IMG/VR virus record: IMGVR_UViG_3300033571_007743
Coordinates: 1-35,481 of that record
Reading direction: 5' to 3' (one strand)
Length of the DNA stretch: 35,481 nucleotides
From: a virus
The translations under genes and the position numbers were made by a program. The notes beneath the pieces were generated by a model. The model was not told where the DNA came from, did not search any database, and saw only the letters and a list, made by a program, of their open reading frames with translations. Below, piece after piece: positions 15,452-22,871 of the stretch (positions are counted from its first letter, which is position 1; each line of letters opens with the position of its first letter).

Positions 15452-15648
15452 AGCAAAGCAGTGCCCCGGCGGAGAGGGAACCGGGGACTTGTGGGGTGCA
15501 TGGAGGGTTTACGAAAAGTGCCCAAATACCTGGCAACTGAATTCCCTTAATGGAAACCAGGCGGGCGAACTGAATTCCCCCGTTCGATTGCATTGCAATC
15601 CTGTAAGTGAGTTAGAGCGCGATTGTGCCTATCTACTTGGGGGAAAAT
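15452..15648 (-). promoter_or_regulatory. Late-operon control region (no gene seen)
   Basis: About 200 bases between the early terminator and the endolysin, without a convincing gene. It holds a perfect palindrome GATTGCA-T-TGCAATC (15586-15600), a 12-base direct repeat AACTGAATTCCC at 15535-15546 and 15568-15579 (33 bases apart, about three helical turns), and a GC hairpin CCCCGG/CCGGGG (15474-15496) close to the endolysin start. No consensus sigma70 promoter is visible, as expected if a phage activator binds the repeats. TTGCCA/CGTAAA with a 17-base gap is a weak candidate. The role is inferred from position. Confidence 0.5.
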
Positions 15649-15677
15649 GAAAAAACCCAGCCGCTATGGACTGGGTT
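15649..15677 (-). terminator. Intrinsic terminator of the leftward early block
   Basis: On the minus strand AACCCAG pairs with CTGGGTT around a 10-base loop, followed directly by a T-run (TTTTTTC, then ATTTTCC). It lies about 70 bases after the last early gene. It would stop early transcripts before the late operon unless antitermination occurs. Confidence 0.8.
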
Positions 15678-15747
15678 AAAGGGTTGAGGCGCAACAAGAT
15701 CGCGCCCTACATGAACATTATACGAAGTAGAAGACCCATTGTTCCCT

Positions 15748-16263
15748 CTATGCGGCAACTTTTTTTGACTTTTTTTCTCGTTCGGCGTAAACATAATCCG
15801 ATCTGATCCAAAGCCTTTGCCCCTTGGAGATCATAAATTCAGGTTCAATCTTGCCTCTTTGCTTGCGTCTTTGGAGCGCAATCAGCTCAATCCGAAGAGC
15901 CGCCGCCGCCACCGTTGCCGGAATAAAGAATGGATTGGTTACCCTGTCCTGTCCTCCTTCCTCGGTTGTCGGCTCAAACGGTTCCCGCTTTAGGTCTTGA
16001 CCGAGCAAAGCGACGTACTCCCCGCAGAGTTTCCGTCCAACCTCCCAATAGACTTCTCCCCGATACCAGGGCATGATGAGCGGAATCACGTCGTAGAAGC
16101 CATCAACCCCGCAGCAACGCTCAAGTGCGCGGTCTTCGGTTCGCTGGACTGACCATGCTTGGTGTTCGTCCACCTCTCCCCGGCTTCCGGCGTGTGGGCC
16201 TCCGCATCCCTCAAGGTATCCCCGAAGCCCTGCCTCAATGACTTGCTTGACCGAGTAGCTCAT
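15748..16263 (-). CDS. Hypothetical protein, last gene of the leftward early block
   Basis: A 171-aa protein, start ATG 16263 (MSYSVKQVIEAGLRGYLEGC), overlapping the preceding stop as ATGA. It has five Cys/Trp-containing helical segments (ALERCCGVDG, LIMPWYRGEVYWEVGRKLCGEY) and a basic tail (EREKKSKKVAA). No family is recognised. In many temperate phages the last early gene before the late control region encodes the late activator or antiterminator, and the basic tail would suit that. This is a positional guess with no motif support. Confidence 0.7.
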   Translation of the reverse strand: MSYSVKQVIEAGLRGYLEGCGGPHAGSRGEVDEHQAWSVQRTEDRALERCCGVDGFYDVIPLIMPWYRGEVYWEVGRKLCGEYVALLGQDLKREPFEPTTEEGGQDRVTNPFFIPATVAAAALRIELIALQRRKQRGKIEPEFMISKGQRLWIRSDYVYAEREKKSKKVAA

Positions 16264-16478
16264 ACGCAGACACCTCCAATGCTCGTCACCTGGATCTTCT
16301 GCAGCTCGTCCCACGCAAAGAACTCGCGCATCTCCATCTCTCGCTCCGTCTTCCTATCAATCCACTTGTAACGAACGTAGGCGCCGTGTTGGTTGGTCGC
16401 GCAGATGACCCCGGCGGCCTCGACCTGTTTCGTGTCCACAAGAGGGTAGAAGATGAATGTCGTGCCAAGCGGAATCAT
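16260..16478 (-). CDS. Hypothetical protein (72 aa)
   Basis: A small protein (MIPLGTTFIFYPLVDTKQVE...) of beta strands followed by a charged helix (WIDRKTEREMEMREFFAWDEL). It overlaps both neighbours by ATGA junctions, so it is translated with them. No family, membrane segment or cysteine pattern is recognised. The strand-turn-strand pattern 'GVICATNQHGAYVRYKWID' suggests a small SH3-like barrel, which is only a guess. Confidence 0.65.
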   Translation of the reverse strand: MIPLGTTFIFYPLVDTKQVEAAGVICATNQHGAYVRYKWIDRKTEREMEMREFFAWDELQKIQVTSIGGVCV

Positions 16479-16843
16479 AGACTCCCCCCGAACAACTCCG
16501 ATTGTGATTTCTTGAGCTTTTCCATGCGTTCTTCTTTAGTAAAGAGATCAAATGATTCTTTGATCTGCGCCGACAATGCGTCTCCTTCAATTCCAAAGAG
16601 ACAAACTTCCAAGACGTTTAAGAGCTGGCTAACTACATTGGTTGGTAGATCGAGAACACTAACAACCGTTCTGCTCTCGGCGGACTTCGCTCGGATGGTC
16701 GCAAGGTCTACCCTCGCTTTGCCCATATCCACGCCCTGGAGTGACTCGTACAGAGCGACCGCAAGCGCGGCGCAAGTCTCCGGTTTTGCCGGCTGATCGG
16801 TCTGCTCGGACAGATCGTAAGCTGCATCCTCGAAATTCAGCAC
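16475..16843 (-). CDS. Hypothetical protein next to the putative origin
   Basis: A 122-aa acidic, helical protein. I favour the GTG at 16843 (reading MLNFEDAAYDLSEQTDQP) because GGAGGT lies 5 bases upstream; a TTG at 16846 is too close to it. The middle is helical (ALAVALYESLQGVDMGKARVD; VVSQLLNVLEVCLFG) and the end is charged (EERMEKLKKSQSELFG). No family is recognised. It follows the iteron cluster directly and may assist replication; that is positional inference. Confidence 0.65.
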   Translation of the reverse strand: MLNFEDAAYDLSEQTDQPAKPETCAALAVALYESLQGVDMGKARVDLATIRAKSAESRTVVSVLDLPTNVVSQLLNVLEVCLFGIEGDALSAQIKESFDLFTKEERMEKLKKSQSELFGGSL

Positions 16844-16864
16844 CAAACACCTCCGCCGAACAGT

Positions 16865-17099
16865 TGATGAACAGTTTGGAAACTGCTTTTGAACCTAATG
16901 ATGAACAGTTCGAACAGTTTTGGCGAAAATGCAAAACATTTTCCTAGAGAGTGTTCTTGTTTGGATTTCTCAGAGAACATCTTTTTCTTATAAGTGTTCG
17001 AACTGTTCATCAAAATAGAAAATGAACCTAAAAAGCCCATAAAACTGTTCATCAAACTGTTCATCAAACTGTTCATCATTTGAGTAAAACTGTTCATCA
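16865..17099. repeat. AT-rich iteron cluster, probable replication origin
   Basis: At least five copies of AACTGTTCATCA lie in one orientation: three in exact tandem at 17043-17078, one at 17001-17012 and one ending at 17099. At least two lie in the inverse orientation (16865-16877 and 16899-16910). Between them is an AT-rich stretch with a perfect hairpin GAAAATG-CAAAA-CATTTTC (16925-16943). The cluster is directly downstream of the primase-helicase gene. Iterons around an AT-rich unwinding region are the usual build of theta origins. The repeats also read as MNSL on the minus strand, which I consider incidental. Confidence 0.65.
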
Positions 17100-17102
17100 C
17101 GA

Positions 17103-19481
17103 TCAATACTCCGTTGCCTTGGCGATGCCCTTGTAAACCTTCCGGCCTGAACGCTCACGCCCCTTCTCGATGCCCTTCCGGGCGATCATTGAGCGACCGA
17201 ATTGAGTGATGTTGAGCATGGGCGCAGCCGTCTTCTTTGCCCACTCCAGATAGTGCTGGTGAAGATCAGAACAAGAGACCTCGTTCGTATCATTCAACAC
17301 GCATTTCTCCTCGATGAAGACCGCCATATAGTCGTTCTCTTCCTTATATGCCTCTACATCCTTCTTGATTACTTCTGGCACAGGTAAACCATCTACCTGC
17401 CACTGCAAACACTTAGAGACTAATAGTCTTAGTATCTGTGAAGATTCCGCCCGGAGCCGGTCGTTCAAATCCTCGATCCGCTCGGCGTCGGTGATCGTCT
17501 GGTCGAAGTGGATCAGACGGACGCGCCGCCAGATAGCAAAGTCTTGACCGCGGATCTGGGGCTTAGTGTTTCCCGTCAGCGTCACCTTAAACTCCGGGGT
17601 GTAAGTAAACGGCCGGCCATAAGGGTGCCGAGCGTTGACCGAATCGCCGCCCGTCATCTGCTTAATGAGCGACTCGTTGAGCCTCTCGCCATCACCCGCT
17701 TCTTCCGCCGTGACAAACCGCCGGCCGCGCAGACCTGCAAGCTCGTACTCAGCAGTCGAGGAAGGCATTCCCATTCGGGACGCCATCAGAGCTTCAGTCT
17801 TCATCGGACGCGCATAATCGCCCAGCATCCAGTTGATAAGGTCGATTAGCGTAGACTTGCCGTTCCGCCCTTCACCATAGAGCATTACAAAGCACTGCTC
17901 TTTGTTCGATCCGGTCAGGTTGTAACCCAGCCAGGAAAGAAGGAACTTTGCACGCGCCATGTCCGCGTCTTCGCTGTTCATGTTCTCCGGCGGGAGAATC
18001 CGGGTCAGATACTTCTCGAACGTCGGGGCACCTTCGTACTGCTCCGCGCATCCGCAGGTTGTGATCTGCTGGATGTAGTCGGCTGGGTCGTGTGGCTTTA
18101 TCTTCCCGGTCTTCAGGTTTACCGTCCCGTCTTGGGTGTTGAGAAGCCAAGGGTGGCGGTCAAAGTCCGCAATGCTCCGAGTGAGCAGCGACTTAGCCAG
18201 AGTCTTGGCGGCCTGGATCGACTTGTTCGACAGCGACGCCTTAGCGTGCTTTAGAAGAGCGGCCCGAGTGTCCTTGTCCTCGTACAACTGCGCTTCGTCG
18301 GTCAGCTCCTGGAGGCACTCTTGCATCAGGATATTGACCCGCGCCTCTGCGCTCGGAGAAATGACCCAACGCTTGCCGCTCCAAAATCCCCAATCGTTTT
18401 GCTCGGGAACAAAGACCACTTCGTTCTGATACTTCCGGGCAAACCGAAGCGCGTTACCACGGTCGCTGGTCGCAATGAATAGCTCATCTTCGGTTACCGA
18501 GATATCGACCGGAGCATCGTTATGCACAACGTCCTGAATGATCGGGCTGTACCCCTGCTTTGCCAGACGCCTGGCGGCTTCCTTGAAGTCTCCGCCGCAC
18601 TCCAGATAAGAGTAGGTAGCAAACTTAGAGAGCATCTTGCCGACTGGCAGCGCGGTGGAGGAAGAGAAACAGTAAAGCCGATCCTCTCCAATAACCGTCC
18701 GGTATCCGGTGGTCGCAGAGAGCGCGTCTTTGCCGTCTTTGCCCGGCCGAATCCACTTGTCGAGCGTTCCCATGCGTCCGGCATACTTCCAGCCAGAGAG
18801 AATCTCCGACCAGCTCGCCTTTGCATCGAACTCGTCTCCGACCCGCCCGCGTGTTCTTGCAATCCCTTCCTGCTCCCGCTGGAACTCCTCTCTCTCAATG
18901 ATCTCCGGCGTTACTTCCGGCAAATCTTCCAAAGAGAGCAGCTTGCCCTCGTGGAACTCGGAGTGATACATAGGCTTTCCGCCAACCGGAACCACTGGGA
19001 AGAAGTACATACGGCCGGGGTCTTTGCAAGCCCGGTCGCACAATCCGTGTGCAAGATGCTCGGAGATCCGCGCCCATACGCCAGACCACTCGGAGCCAGG
19101 AACCGGAACCTCGAGCGGGAAGACCGCACGCCAGCGCGGAGCATCGGGAGTGTGCTTATAGGTCGTGTAAATCCAGAAGTTCAGACCGGAGGACTTCCAC
19201 ACGGAAACAAAGTCGTCCCATGCGTGCCCATCATCAAAGTCCAGAACAGCCAGAGAGACTTCTTGCACGTTCTCGGCTTTGCGCGGGGCGCCTTCGATAA
19301 ACTTTGCCGGCACAAACAGCGGAGCTTCTTCTTTGCTCGCTCGCTCGATCGGTTTATCAAACCGCGTGCGGAATCCGTTGACCGTTGTGTCCTGCGTTCT
19401 CGGGTTCCGATCGCGCAGACCAAGGAAGGTAGAGACCGTCAAAGGATGCGCTCCAGTACCGACTCCGATTACAGCGGCCAT
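17103..19481 (-). CDS. Primase-polymerase/superfamily 3 helicase replication protein
   Basis: A 792-aa replication protein. The N-terminal ~320 residues look like an archaeo-eukaryotic primase: the acidic pair Asp81/Asp83 in LAVLDFDDGH, basic RWRAVF (116-121) and CKDPGRMYFFP (152-162). The C-terminal ~400 residues are a D5_N plus SF3 helicase: Walker A GEGRNGKST (536-544), Walker B Glu593-Glu594 (FVTAEEAG), sensor Asn638 (LTGNTKP) and arginine finger near Arg652/653. This matches phage/plasmid P4-type primase-helicases that start replication at iteron origins. AGGAGG lies 8 bases before the ATG. The AEP assignment is weaker than the helicase. Confidence 0.9.
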   Translation of the reverse strand: MAAVIGVGTGAHPLTVSTFLGLRDRNPRTQDTTVNGFRTRFDKPIERASKEEAPLFVPAKFIEGAPRKAENVQEVSLAVLDFDDGHAWDDFVSVWKSSGLNFWIYTTYKHTPDAPRWRAVFPLEVPVPGSEWSGVWARISEHLAHGLCDRACKDPGRMYFFPVVPVGGKPMYHSEFHEGKLLSLEDLPEVTPEIIEREEFQREQEGIARTRGRVGDEFDAKASWSEILSGWKYAGRMGTLDKWIRPGKDGKDALSATTGYRTVIGEDRLYCFSSSTALPVGKMLSKFATYSYLECGGDFKEAARRLAKQGYSPIIQDVVHNDAPVDISVTEDELFIATSDRGNALRFARKYQNEVVFVPEQNDWGFWSGKRWVISPSAEARVNILMQECLQELTDEAQLYEDKDTRAALLKHAKASLSNKSIQAAKTLAKSLLTRSIADFDRHPWLLNTQDGTVNLKTGKIKPHDPADYIQQITTCGCAEQYEGAPTFEKYLTRILPPENMNSEDADMARAKFLLSWLGYNLTGSNKEQCFVMLYGEGRNGKSTLIDLINWMLGDYARPMKTEALMASRMGMPSSTAEYELAGLRGRRFVTAEEAGDGERLNESLIKQMTGGDSVNARHPYGRPFTYTPEFKVTLTGNTKPQIRGQDFAIWRRVRLIHFDQTITDAERIEDLNDRLRAESSQILRLLVSKCLQWQVDGLPVPEVIKKDVEAYKEENDYMAVFIEEKCVLNDTNEVSCSDLHQHYLEWAKKTAAPMLNITQFGRSMIARKGIEKGRERSGRKVYKGIAKATEY

Positions 19482-19527
19482 AATTGGTGCCTCCTATTTG
19501 TGCTAGGTCGAGGGTTAAAAAAAAGGC

Positions 19528-20007
19528 TCATACCCGCACCACCGTTTCGGAGTAGCGACCGTTACTCATCTGCTCCCAGCCGATGCACTCGATCAGGCAA
19601 CCGGAAGAGAGCCAAGCCTGTGCCATCACGTTCTCCCGGCACTTCTTCACGCGGGCGGATAGGTTGGATTTAGAAGTAAGTTGTATCAACAATGGTGGGT
19701 GCCCCTCCTTTAAGGCGATCATGTCGGCAAAGCCGAGGAAGTCGTGGGAGCGGCTGGTTCTGGTATCAAACCAGTCCACTCGTAGAACGCGGGTGTAACC
19801 TTGCGCCCTATAAAATGTTTCTGTGCGTTGGTTGTGGTCTGCTCGCTTTGCCTTGGGCGCCTTCTCCTCGTACACCTTTGGCGGCAGAGCCTGGGTCTTT
19901 TCCGCGTGCTTCAGTAGAGCTTTAGCCACGCGGTCTTTGTAGTCTTGGGCAGAGAATCCCCCCGTCGCCGGGGGGTTATCCATTTCGATCAGTTCCGCGT
20001 TAAACAT
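19528..20007 (-). CDS. PD-(D/E)XK-like nuclease-fold protein
   Basis: A 159-aa protein, start ATG 20007, sharing a base with the upstream stop (TGATG). The core reads FYRAQGYTRVLRVDWFD, then DFLGFADMIAL, LLIQLTSKSNLSARVKKC and LIECIGW, the layout of PD-(D/E)XK or Holliday-junction-resolvase-like folds: Asp in FADMI and a Gln-x-x-x-Lys strand in place of the usual Glu-x-Lys. The Gln means activity is uncertain; Gln does occur in some active members. The N-terminal 50 residues are disordered and Lys-rich. Placement between SSB-like and primase-helicase genes fits a recombination or repair role. Confidence 0.6.
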   Translation of the reverse strand: MFNAELIEMDNPPATGGFSAQDYKDRVAKALLKHAEKTQALPPKVYEEKAPKAKRADHNQRTETFYRAQGYTRVLRVDWFDTRTSRSHDFLGFADMIALKEGHPPLLIQLTSKSNLSARVKKCRENVMAQAWLSSGCLIECIGWEQMSNGRYSETVVRV

Positions 20008-20792
20008 CACTCATCAGAAAAGGGGTCGTATTCGGCTTCGCCGTTTGCGGCAAACGCCTCGAGCTTCTTAGGGAGCTTGGCTTTGTTCTTTCCGTAGAAC
20101 TCAAAGAAGCCCTGCATGGTCTCCTCCGGCACGTCGGCATAGTCCGCGAACGTCTGGTTAGCCGCCTTGCCAATGATCTCCAGATAGGCAGCCTTTGCCG
20201 CGCCAAACGGATCAGGCCACTTCTTCTCATCCCGGATCGCTTCGAGGTACTCGCTCTGGCTCTCCGCCTTCTTGCCTAAAGCCCGGTAGAGCGGATGCTT
20301 CTTCAGCTCTTCGATGATGTGGGGCAGCTTCTCTTTCGACGCCGCGCCAGGGAACGATTCCCGAGCCTTGCGGGTGTCGATGTCCACATAGCGACCAGTG
20401 GCAGGATTGACCTTGCACACGTCCACAAACGTCGAGCATTTGCCGTACTTCGGATCTGGCTTGGACAGCTTTGGGAAAATGCCAATGTCATCCCCTTCCG
20501 ATAGCTGGAGCAGTCCGAGCGCAAACCCGACCGCTGAGACGTTACTAGAAGATGGCGTCAGTCCGACCTTACAGCGAACCTTAACCTTCTCCCCGCTCTT
20601 CAGTTCTAGCTCTGCGCGGATCGCCGCGTAGTCCTCTCCGTCGTCCGATGTCCCTTCCGTGTAGTCAAAGCCAAGGATAAACCCGGCGATTGCTTCCTGC
20701 TCCTCGGTGGCGGAGCCTTGTCCGATTCGGATCTTGCCCTCGCTGATTCGGTAGGTTTTGAACGACGATTCTCTAATTGGTGATTCTGTCAT
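20007..20792 (-). CDS. Putative single-stranded-DNA-binding protein
   Basis: A 261-aa protein. The first ~150 residues are beta-rich with an OB-like run (IRIGQGSATEEQEAIAGFIL, then AAIRAELELKSGEKVKVRCK and KCSTFVDVCKVNPATGRYVD). The middle is helical and the end is acidic (AEYDPFSDE), like the protein-binding tip of bacterial SSBs (consensus D-D-x-I-P-F). It lies amid exonuclease and primase-helicase genes. No sequence family is recognised, so the call rests on architecture and context. A recombination mediator or anti-recombinase remains possible. Confidence 0.5.
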   Translation of the reverse strand: MTESPIRESSFKTYRISEGKIRIGQGSATEEQEAIAGFILGFDYTEGTSDDGEDYAAIRAELELKSGEKVKVRCKVGLTPSSSNVSAVGFALGLLQLSEGDDIGIFPKLSKPDPKYGKCSTFVDVCKVNPATGRYVDIDTRKARESFPGAASKEKLPHIIEELKKHPLYRALGKKAESQSEYLEAIRDEKKWPDPFGAAKAAYLEIIGKAANQTFADYADVPEETMQGFFEFYGKNKAKLPKKLEAFAANGEAEYDPFSDE

Positions 20793-21031
20793 GATGTTGA
20801 TCTCTTGTCTGTGCGGACGCCTCCGCCTCGGCTCCCCTTACTTCCGGGGATTGGTTCGATGTTTTTAAGTCCTTGGGTCTGCTCGAAATAGCGCACGTTT
20901 GCAGATTTCGAGTTGAAGATCATCGTTCCGGTGTCGGCGGCTCGCCTTGCGCCAAAACCCTTTGATCCGTTGGTCGATTCAAAAACGATCTGCTCGTTCT
21001 GGTTTGGCTGCCCGTTCTTGTTGATGCTCAT
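20789..21031 (-). CDS. Small Gly/Ser/Asn-rich hypothetical protein
   Basis: An 80-aa protein, start ATG 21031, ending with ATGA overlap to the SSB-like gene and starting with an ATGA overlap from the membrane peptide. The sequence is low-complexity (MSINKNGQPNQNEQIVFEST ... GSKGSRGGGVRTDKRSTS), basic at the end and probably partly disordered. No family is recognised. Its place in the replication operon suggests an accessory nucleic-acid or SSB-associated role, without motif support. Confidence 0.65.
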   Translation of the reverse strand: MSINKNGQPNQNEQIVFESTNGSKGFGARRAADTGTMIFNSKSANVRYFEQTQGLKNIEPIPGSKGSRGGGVRTDKRSTS

Positions 21032-21129
21032 TTCTGCTCGCCGTCCTCTTTCGCTGTCTTGTAAGAGGCGATGTAAGTAGCGACCACTACGAGCAGGAGC
21101 AAGACGACAATCTTGGCGCCCTCGCTCAT
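21028..21129 (-). CDS. 33-aa single-span membrane peptide
   Basis: A very short frame that fills the gap between exonuclease and the next gene exactly, with ATGA overlaps at both ends. It reads MSEGAKIVVL followed by a continuous hydrophobic run (about residues 6-24, VVLLLLVVVATYIASY) and a charged end (KTAKEDGEQK). Charge pattern and coupling support a real bitopic membrane peptide. Its role in a replication operon is unknown; membrane anchoring of replication proteins or inhibition of a host process are options. Confidence 0.6.
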   Translation of the reverse strand: MSEGAKIVVLLLLVVVATYIASYKTAKEDGEQK

Positions 21130-21758
21130 GCCTCACCCTGCGAGATAAGCTCGCGTAGCTTGAAGTAGAGCTGTCCACACTTGACCGCATCCTCTGCCGC
21201 GTCATGCCCCTGCGATTCCCGTGGTGGGATTCCAGTAGCGGCGAGACAAGCATTGAGGTCTTTCTTGTGCTTGTCTGGCCACACATGGCAAGCCAGCGTC
21301 TTGGTGCAGATCCAGATCGGAGAGAGCGCGTTGCCGAGAATGACCTTTGCGCGGGTGTTGTTCAGCTTGTCGTTATAGAAAGCGTGGTCAAACGATGCGT
21401 GGTGTGCGACAACCGGAACTCGGTTAAGTCCGCTTGATGCCGTCCACTCCTGCAGCTCGGTCGCTGCCTGGAGCGCAGGGATAGAGTTGACGGGGAAGAG
21501 GCTAGCCAGTTGGCTAGTCAGCTTCTCAACAAACTCCTCTGGGTCAAACGAGTCCGCATCAACGTCAAGCCCTTGGACTTGTAACGCTTCCATGCTGACC
21601 TTTAGCTTTGCGCTCGGCCGAACCTTTCGGGTGAACACGTTCCCGGTCAGTTCTCCATCAATCATCTCAGCGATTGAGATCGCGTTGATAAAGTCGTACA
21701 TCGAGTTGAGTCCTGTGGTCTCGCAGTCGAGTGCCAGGATTCGGTTTGGGAGGTTCAT
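21126..21758 (-). CDS. DnaQ-like DEDDh 3'-5' exonuclease
   Basis: A 210-aa exonuclease of the RNase T/DnaQ superfamily. All five metal/catalytic residues can be placed: Asp11 and Glu13 (LALDCETTGL), Asp124 (AHHASFDHAF), His185 and Asp190 (GHDAAEDAV). It would remove nucleotides from 3' ends and act in repair, proofreading or host nucleic-acid breakdown during replication. There is no polymerase domain in the genome beyond the PrimPol. It is second in the leftward early block, 37 bases after the HTH gene. Confidence 0.9.
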   Translation of the reverse strand: MNLPNRILALDCETTGLNSMYDFINAISIAEMIDGELTGNVFTRKVRPSAKLKVSMEALQVQGLDVDADSFDPEEFVEKLTSQLASLFPVNSIPALQAATELQEWTASSGLNRVPVVAHHASFDHAFYNDKLNNTRAKVILGNALSPIWICTKTLACHVWPDKHKKDLNACLAATGIPPRESQGHDAAEDAVKCGQLYFKLRELISQGEA

Positions 21759-21795
21759 GCCGCCCTCTTGTTTAGTGTTTGCTTCATGTGCTTAC

Positions 21796-22086
21796 CTATG
21801 CGGTCAGGGAAGCGGGTTCTGCTATACTTTCAGTAGTTACGGAAAGTACGCAGTTGACTGCCTCGGTGGTTGACGATGAGAGGCCCTGGTTGCAGCCGGG
21901 GCTTTCTTGTATTTGGAGTGAGCTTTGTTTCCGCTTGCGAAGGTAGTAGGTGTCTCTTGAAAGACCGACCATTTGACAGGCGGCAAGCACGTCCATATAA
22001 GGGTTTGCTGCTCGCATCCCATCCACTTGATTCACAAGCTCAGTGATCCTGTCACTCTTGCGGGGTTTTGCTGATTGTCCGCTCAT
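21796..22086 (-). CDS. Small HTH protein, possible Cro-like or early regulator
   Basis: A 96-aa protein transcribed divergently from the repressor. The part around residues 26-50 (NPYMDVLAACQMVGLSRDTY, then YLRKRK) looks like a helix-turn-helix of the kind found in Myb/transposase N-terminal domains. The rest is Ser/Thr-rich. Position opposite a CI-like repressor and over a shared operator suggests a Cro, early activator or anti-repressor role. The start is ATG 22086; an extended -10 lies only about 10 bases upstream, so the mRNA is probably leaderless or nearly so. Confidence 0.7.
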   Translation of the reverse strand: MSGQSAKPRKSDRITELVNQVDGMRAANPYMDVLAACQMVGLSRDTYYLRKRKQSSLQIQESPGCNQGLSSSTTEAVNCVLSVTTESIAEPASLTA

Positions 22087-22095
22087 TCCTAAACA

Positions 22096-22104
22096 ATTCT
22101 AACA
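22096..22104 (-). promoter_or_regulatory. Leftward early promoter (extended -10)
   Basis: The minus strand reads TGTTAGAAT, an extended -10 (TG-N-TAGAAT). No clear -35 is visible. It is about 10 bases before the ATG at 22086, and the operator at 22110-22125 lies just upstream, so the repressor could block it. Confidence 0.5.
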
Positions 22105-22109
22105 CAATA

Positions 22110-22125
22110 TAAACAGACGTGTTTA
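22110..22125. promoter_or_regulatory. Operator OL (TAAACA-N4-TGTTTA)
   Basis: A perfect inverted repeat with 6-bp arms and a 4-base centre (GACG), in the divergent region between HTH protein and repressor. Its arms are identical to those of the operator at 22872-22887. A TATAAA -10-like hexamer (22108-22113) for the repressor overlaps it, so autoregulation is likely. A half-site TAAACA is at 22090-22095. Confidence 0.75.
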
Positions 22126-22142
22126 GATTTTGGGAGACAATT

Positions 22143-22832
22143 TTGAGTTTTTATTTACAAGTGGCTGCAAACACACCAAACCAGGACGCGCTAACCCTTC
22201 AGGCAATCTATGCGAAATTGAGGCTTGACTCAGTCAATGCCTTTGCCGACATCGTCGGGGCGGATCGTAGTAAGTTTCGCAATTACTTCTACAGTGTCAC
22301 AAAGAAAGTGCCGGAAGAAATCATGGACAAAGCTCGATCGCTCGAGGGAAAGGGTTCCGCTAAACCGGATGGTAGGCGAGTCTCTTTGATGTTCGGCCCA
22401 ATGGCGCGTATCCCGGTTGTAGGGACAGTCTCTGCCGGCCCTGGCGTCACCAATGTAGACACCGACGAGGGGCGCGTTTACGTTCCAATGAGCCTCGAGC
22501 AGATTGGTGGAATCGGGTTCGTGATTGACGGAGACTCAATGATGCCCGCTTTGCAACCGGGAGACGTGGCGCTGTTCCGAGAGACCCACCAGCCGCGCAA
22601 TGGGTTTACGTTCTTGCTCAAGAAAGATGGGGAGTACAAGTGCAAGAACATTGCATGGCGAAACAGCGAGTGGATGATGGAGTCACTCAACAGGAATAAA
22701 GAAGAGTTCCCAGATGAATCAACAAAAGACTGGCAGATCCTGGGGATGCTCGTTGGATGGTATCGCTCGGTTGGTTCCTATGAGAAGCTAGAAGCCGACC
22801 CGAACGGGATTCGGCTTGACGGCCCAGCATAA
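22143..22832 (+). CDS. LexA/CI-like self-cleaving phage repressor
   Basis: A 229-aa repressor of lysogeny. The start TTG at 22143 has GGGAG 6 bases upstream; a GTG at 22119 lies inside the operator and is less likely. The N-terminal ~65 residues are helical and DNA-binding by inference (LQAIYAKLRLDSVNAFADIV, then DRSKFRNYF). The C-terminal half is an S24 peptidase: cleavage site Ala98-Gly99 (VSAGPG), nucleophile Ser132 (IDGDSMMPALQPGD) and general base probably Lys168 (EYKCKN), with spacings like LexA. RecA-stimulated self-cleavage and induction by DNA damage are expected from the family. Confidence 0.9.
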   Translation: MSFYLQVAANTPNQDALTLQAIYAKLRLDSVNAFADIVGADRSKFRNYFYSVTKKVPEEIMDKARSLEGKGSAKPDGRRVSLMFGPMARIPVVGTVSAGPGVTNVDTDEGRVYVPMSLEQIGGIGFVIDGDSMMPALQPGDVALFRETHQPRNGFTFLLKKDGEYKCKNIAWRNSEWMMESLNRNKEEFPDESTKDWQILGMLVGWYRSVGSYEKLEADPNGIRLDGPA

Positions 22833-22871
22833 ACAATTTTAGAAAAACCTTTCCAAAAACTATACAAAATC

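Noticed and set aside
15474-15620. tRNA-like pieces (GTTCGATT and GC stems)
   Set aside because: I could not fold an acceptor stem, anticodon arm and T arm together in either strand; the GTTCGATT stretch is part of a palindrome instead.
15366-15650. Two overlapping frames (one per strand) in the late control region
   Set aside because: Both run across the hairpin, palindrome and repeats, have no ribosome site and no protein-like pattern. A regulatory region explains the sequence better.
15704-15736. loxP-like half-site (ACATTATACGAAGT)
   Set aside because: Only one arm and part of the spacer resemble loxP; the other arm is absent and there is no Cre-like recombinase. Chance similarity is likely.
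16837-17106. Minus-strand frame with MNSL repeats through the iteron region
   Set aside because: The repeat is a by-product of the 12-base iterons (four codons). There is no ribosome site, the start codon is non-ATG, and the remaining sequence is AT-driven low complexity. Repeats also occur in the inverse orientation, which a coding explanation would not predict.
18522-19673. Long plus-strand frame (383 codons) opposite the primase-helicase gene
   Set aside because: It is the antisense shadow of a gene with complete helicase motifs; its composition is Arg/Pro/Ser-rich without any recognisable domain, and it has no ribosome site.
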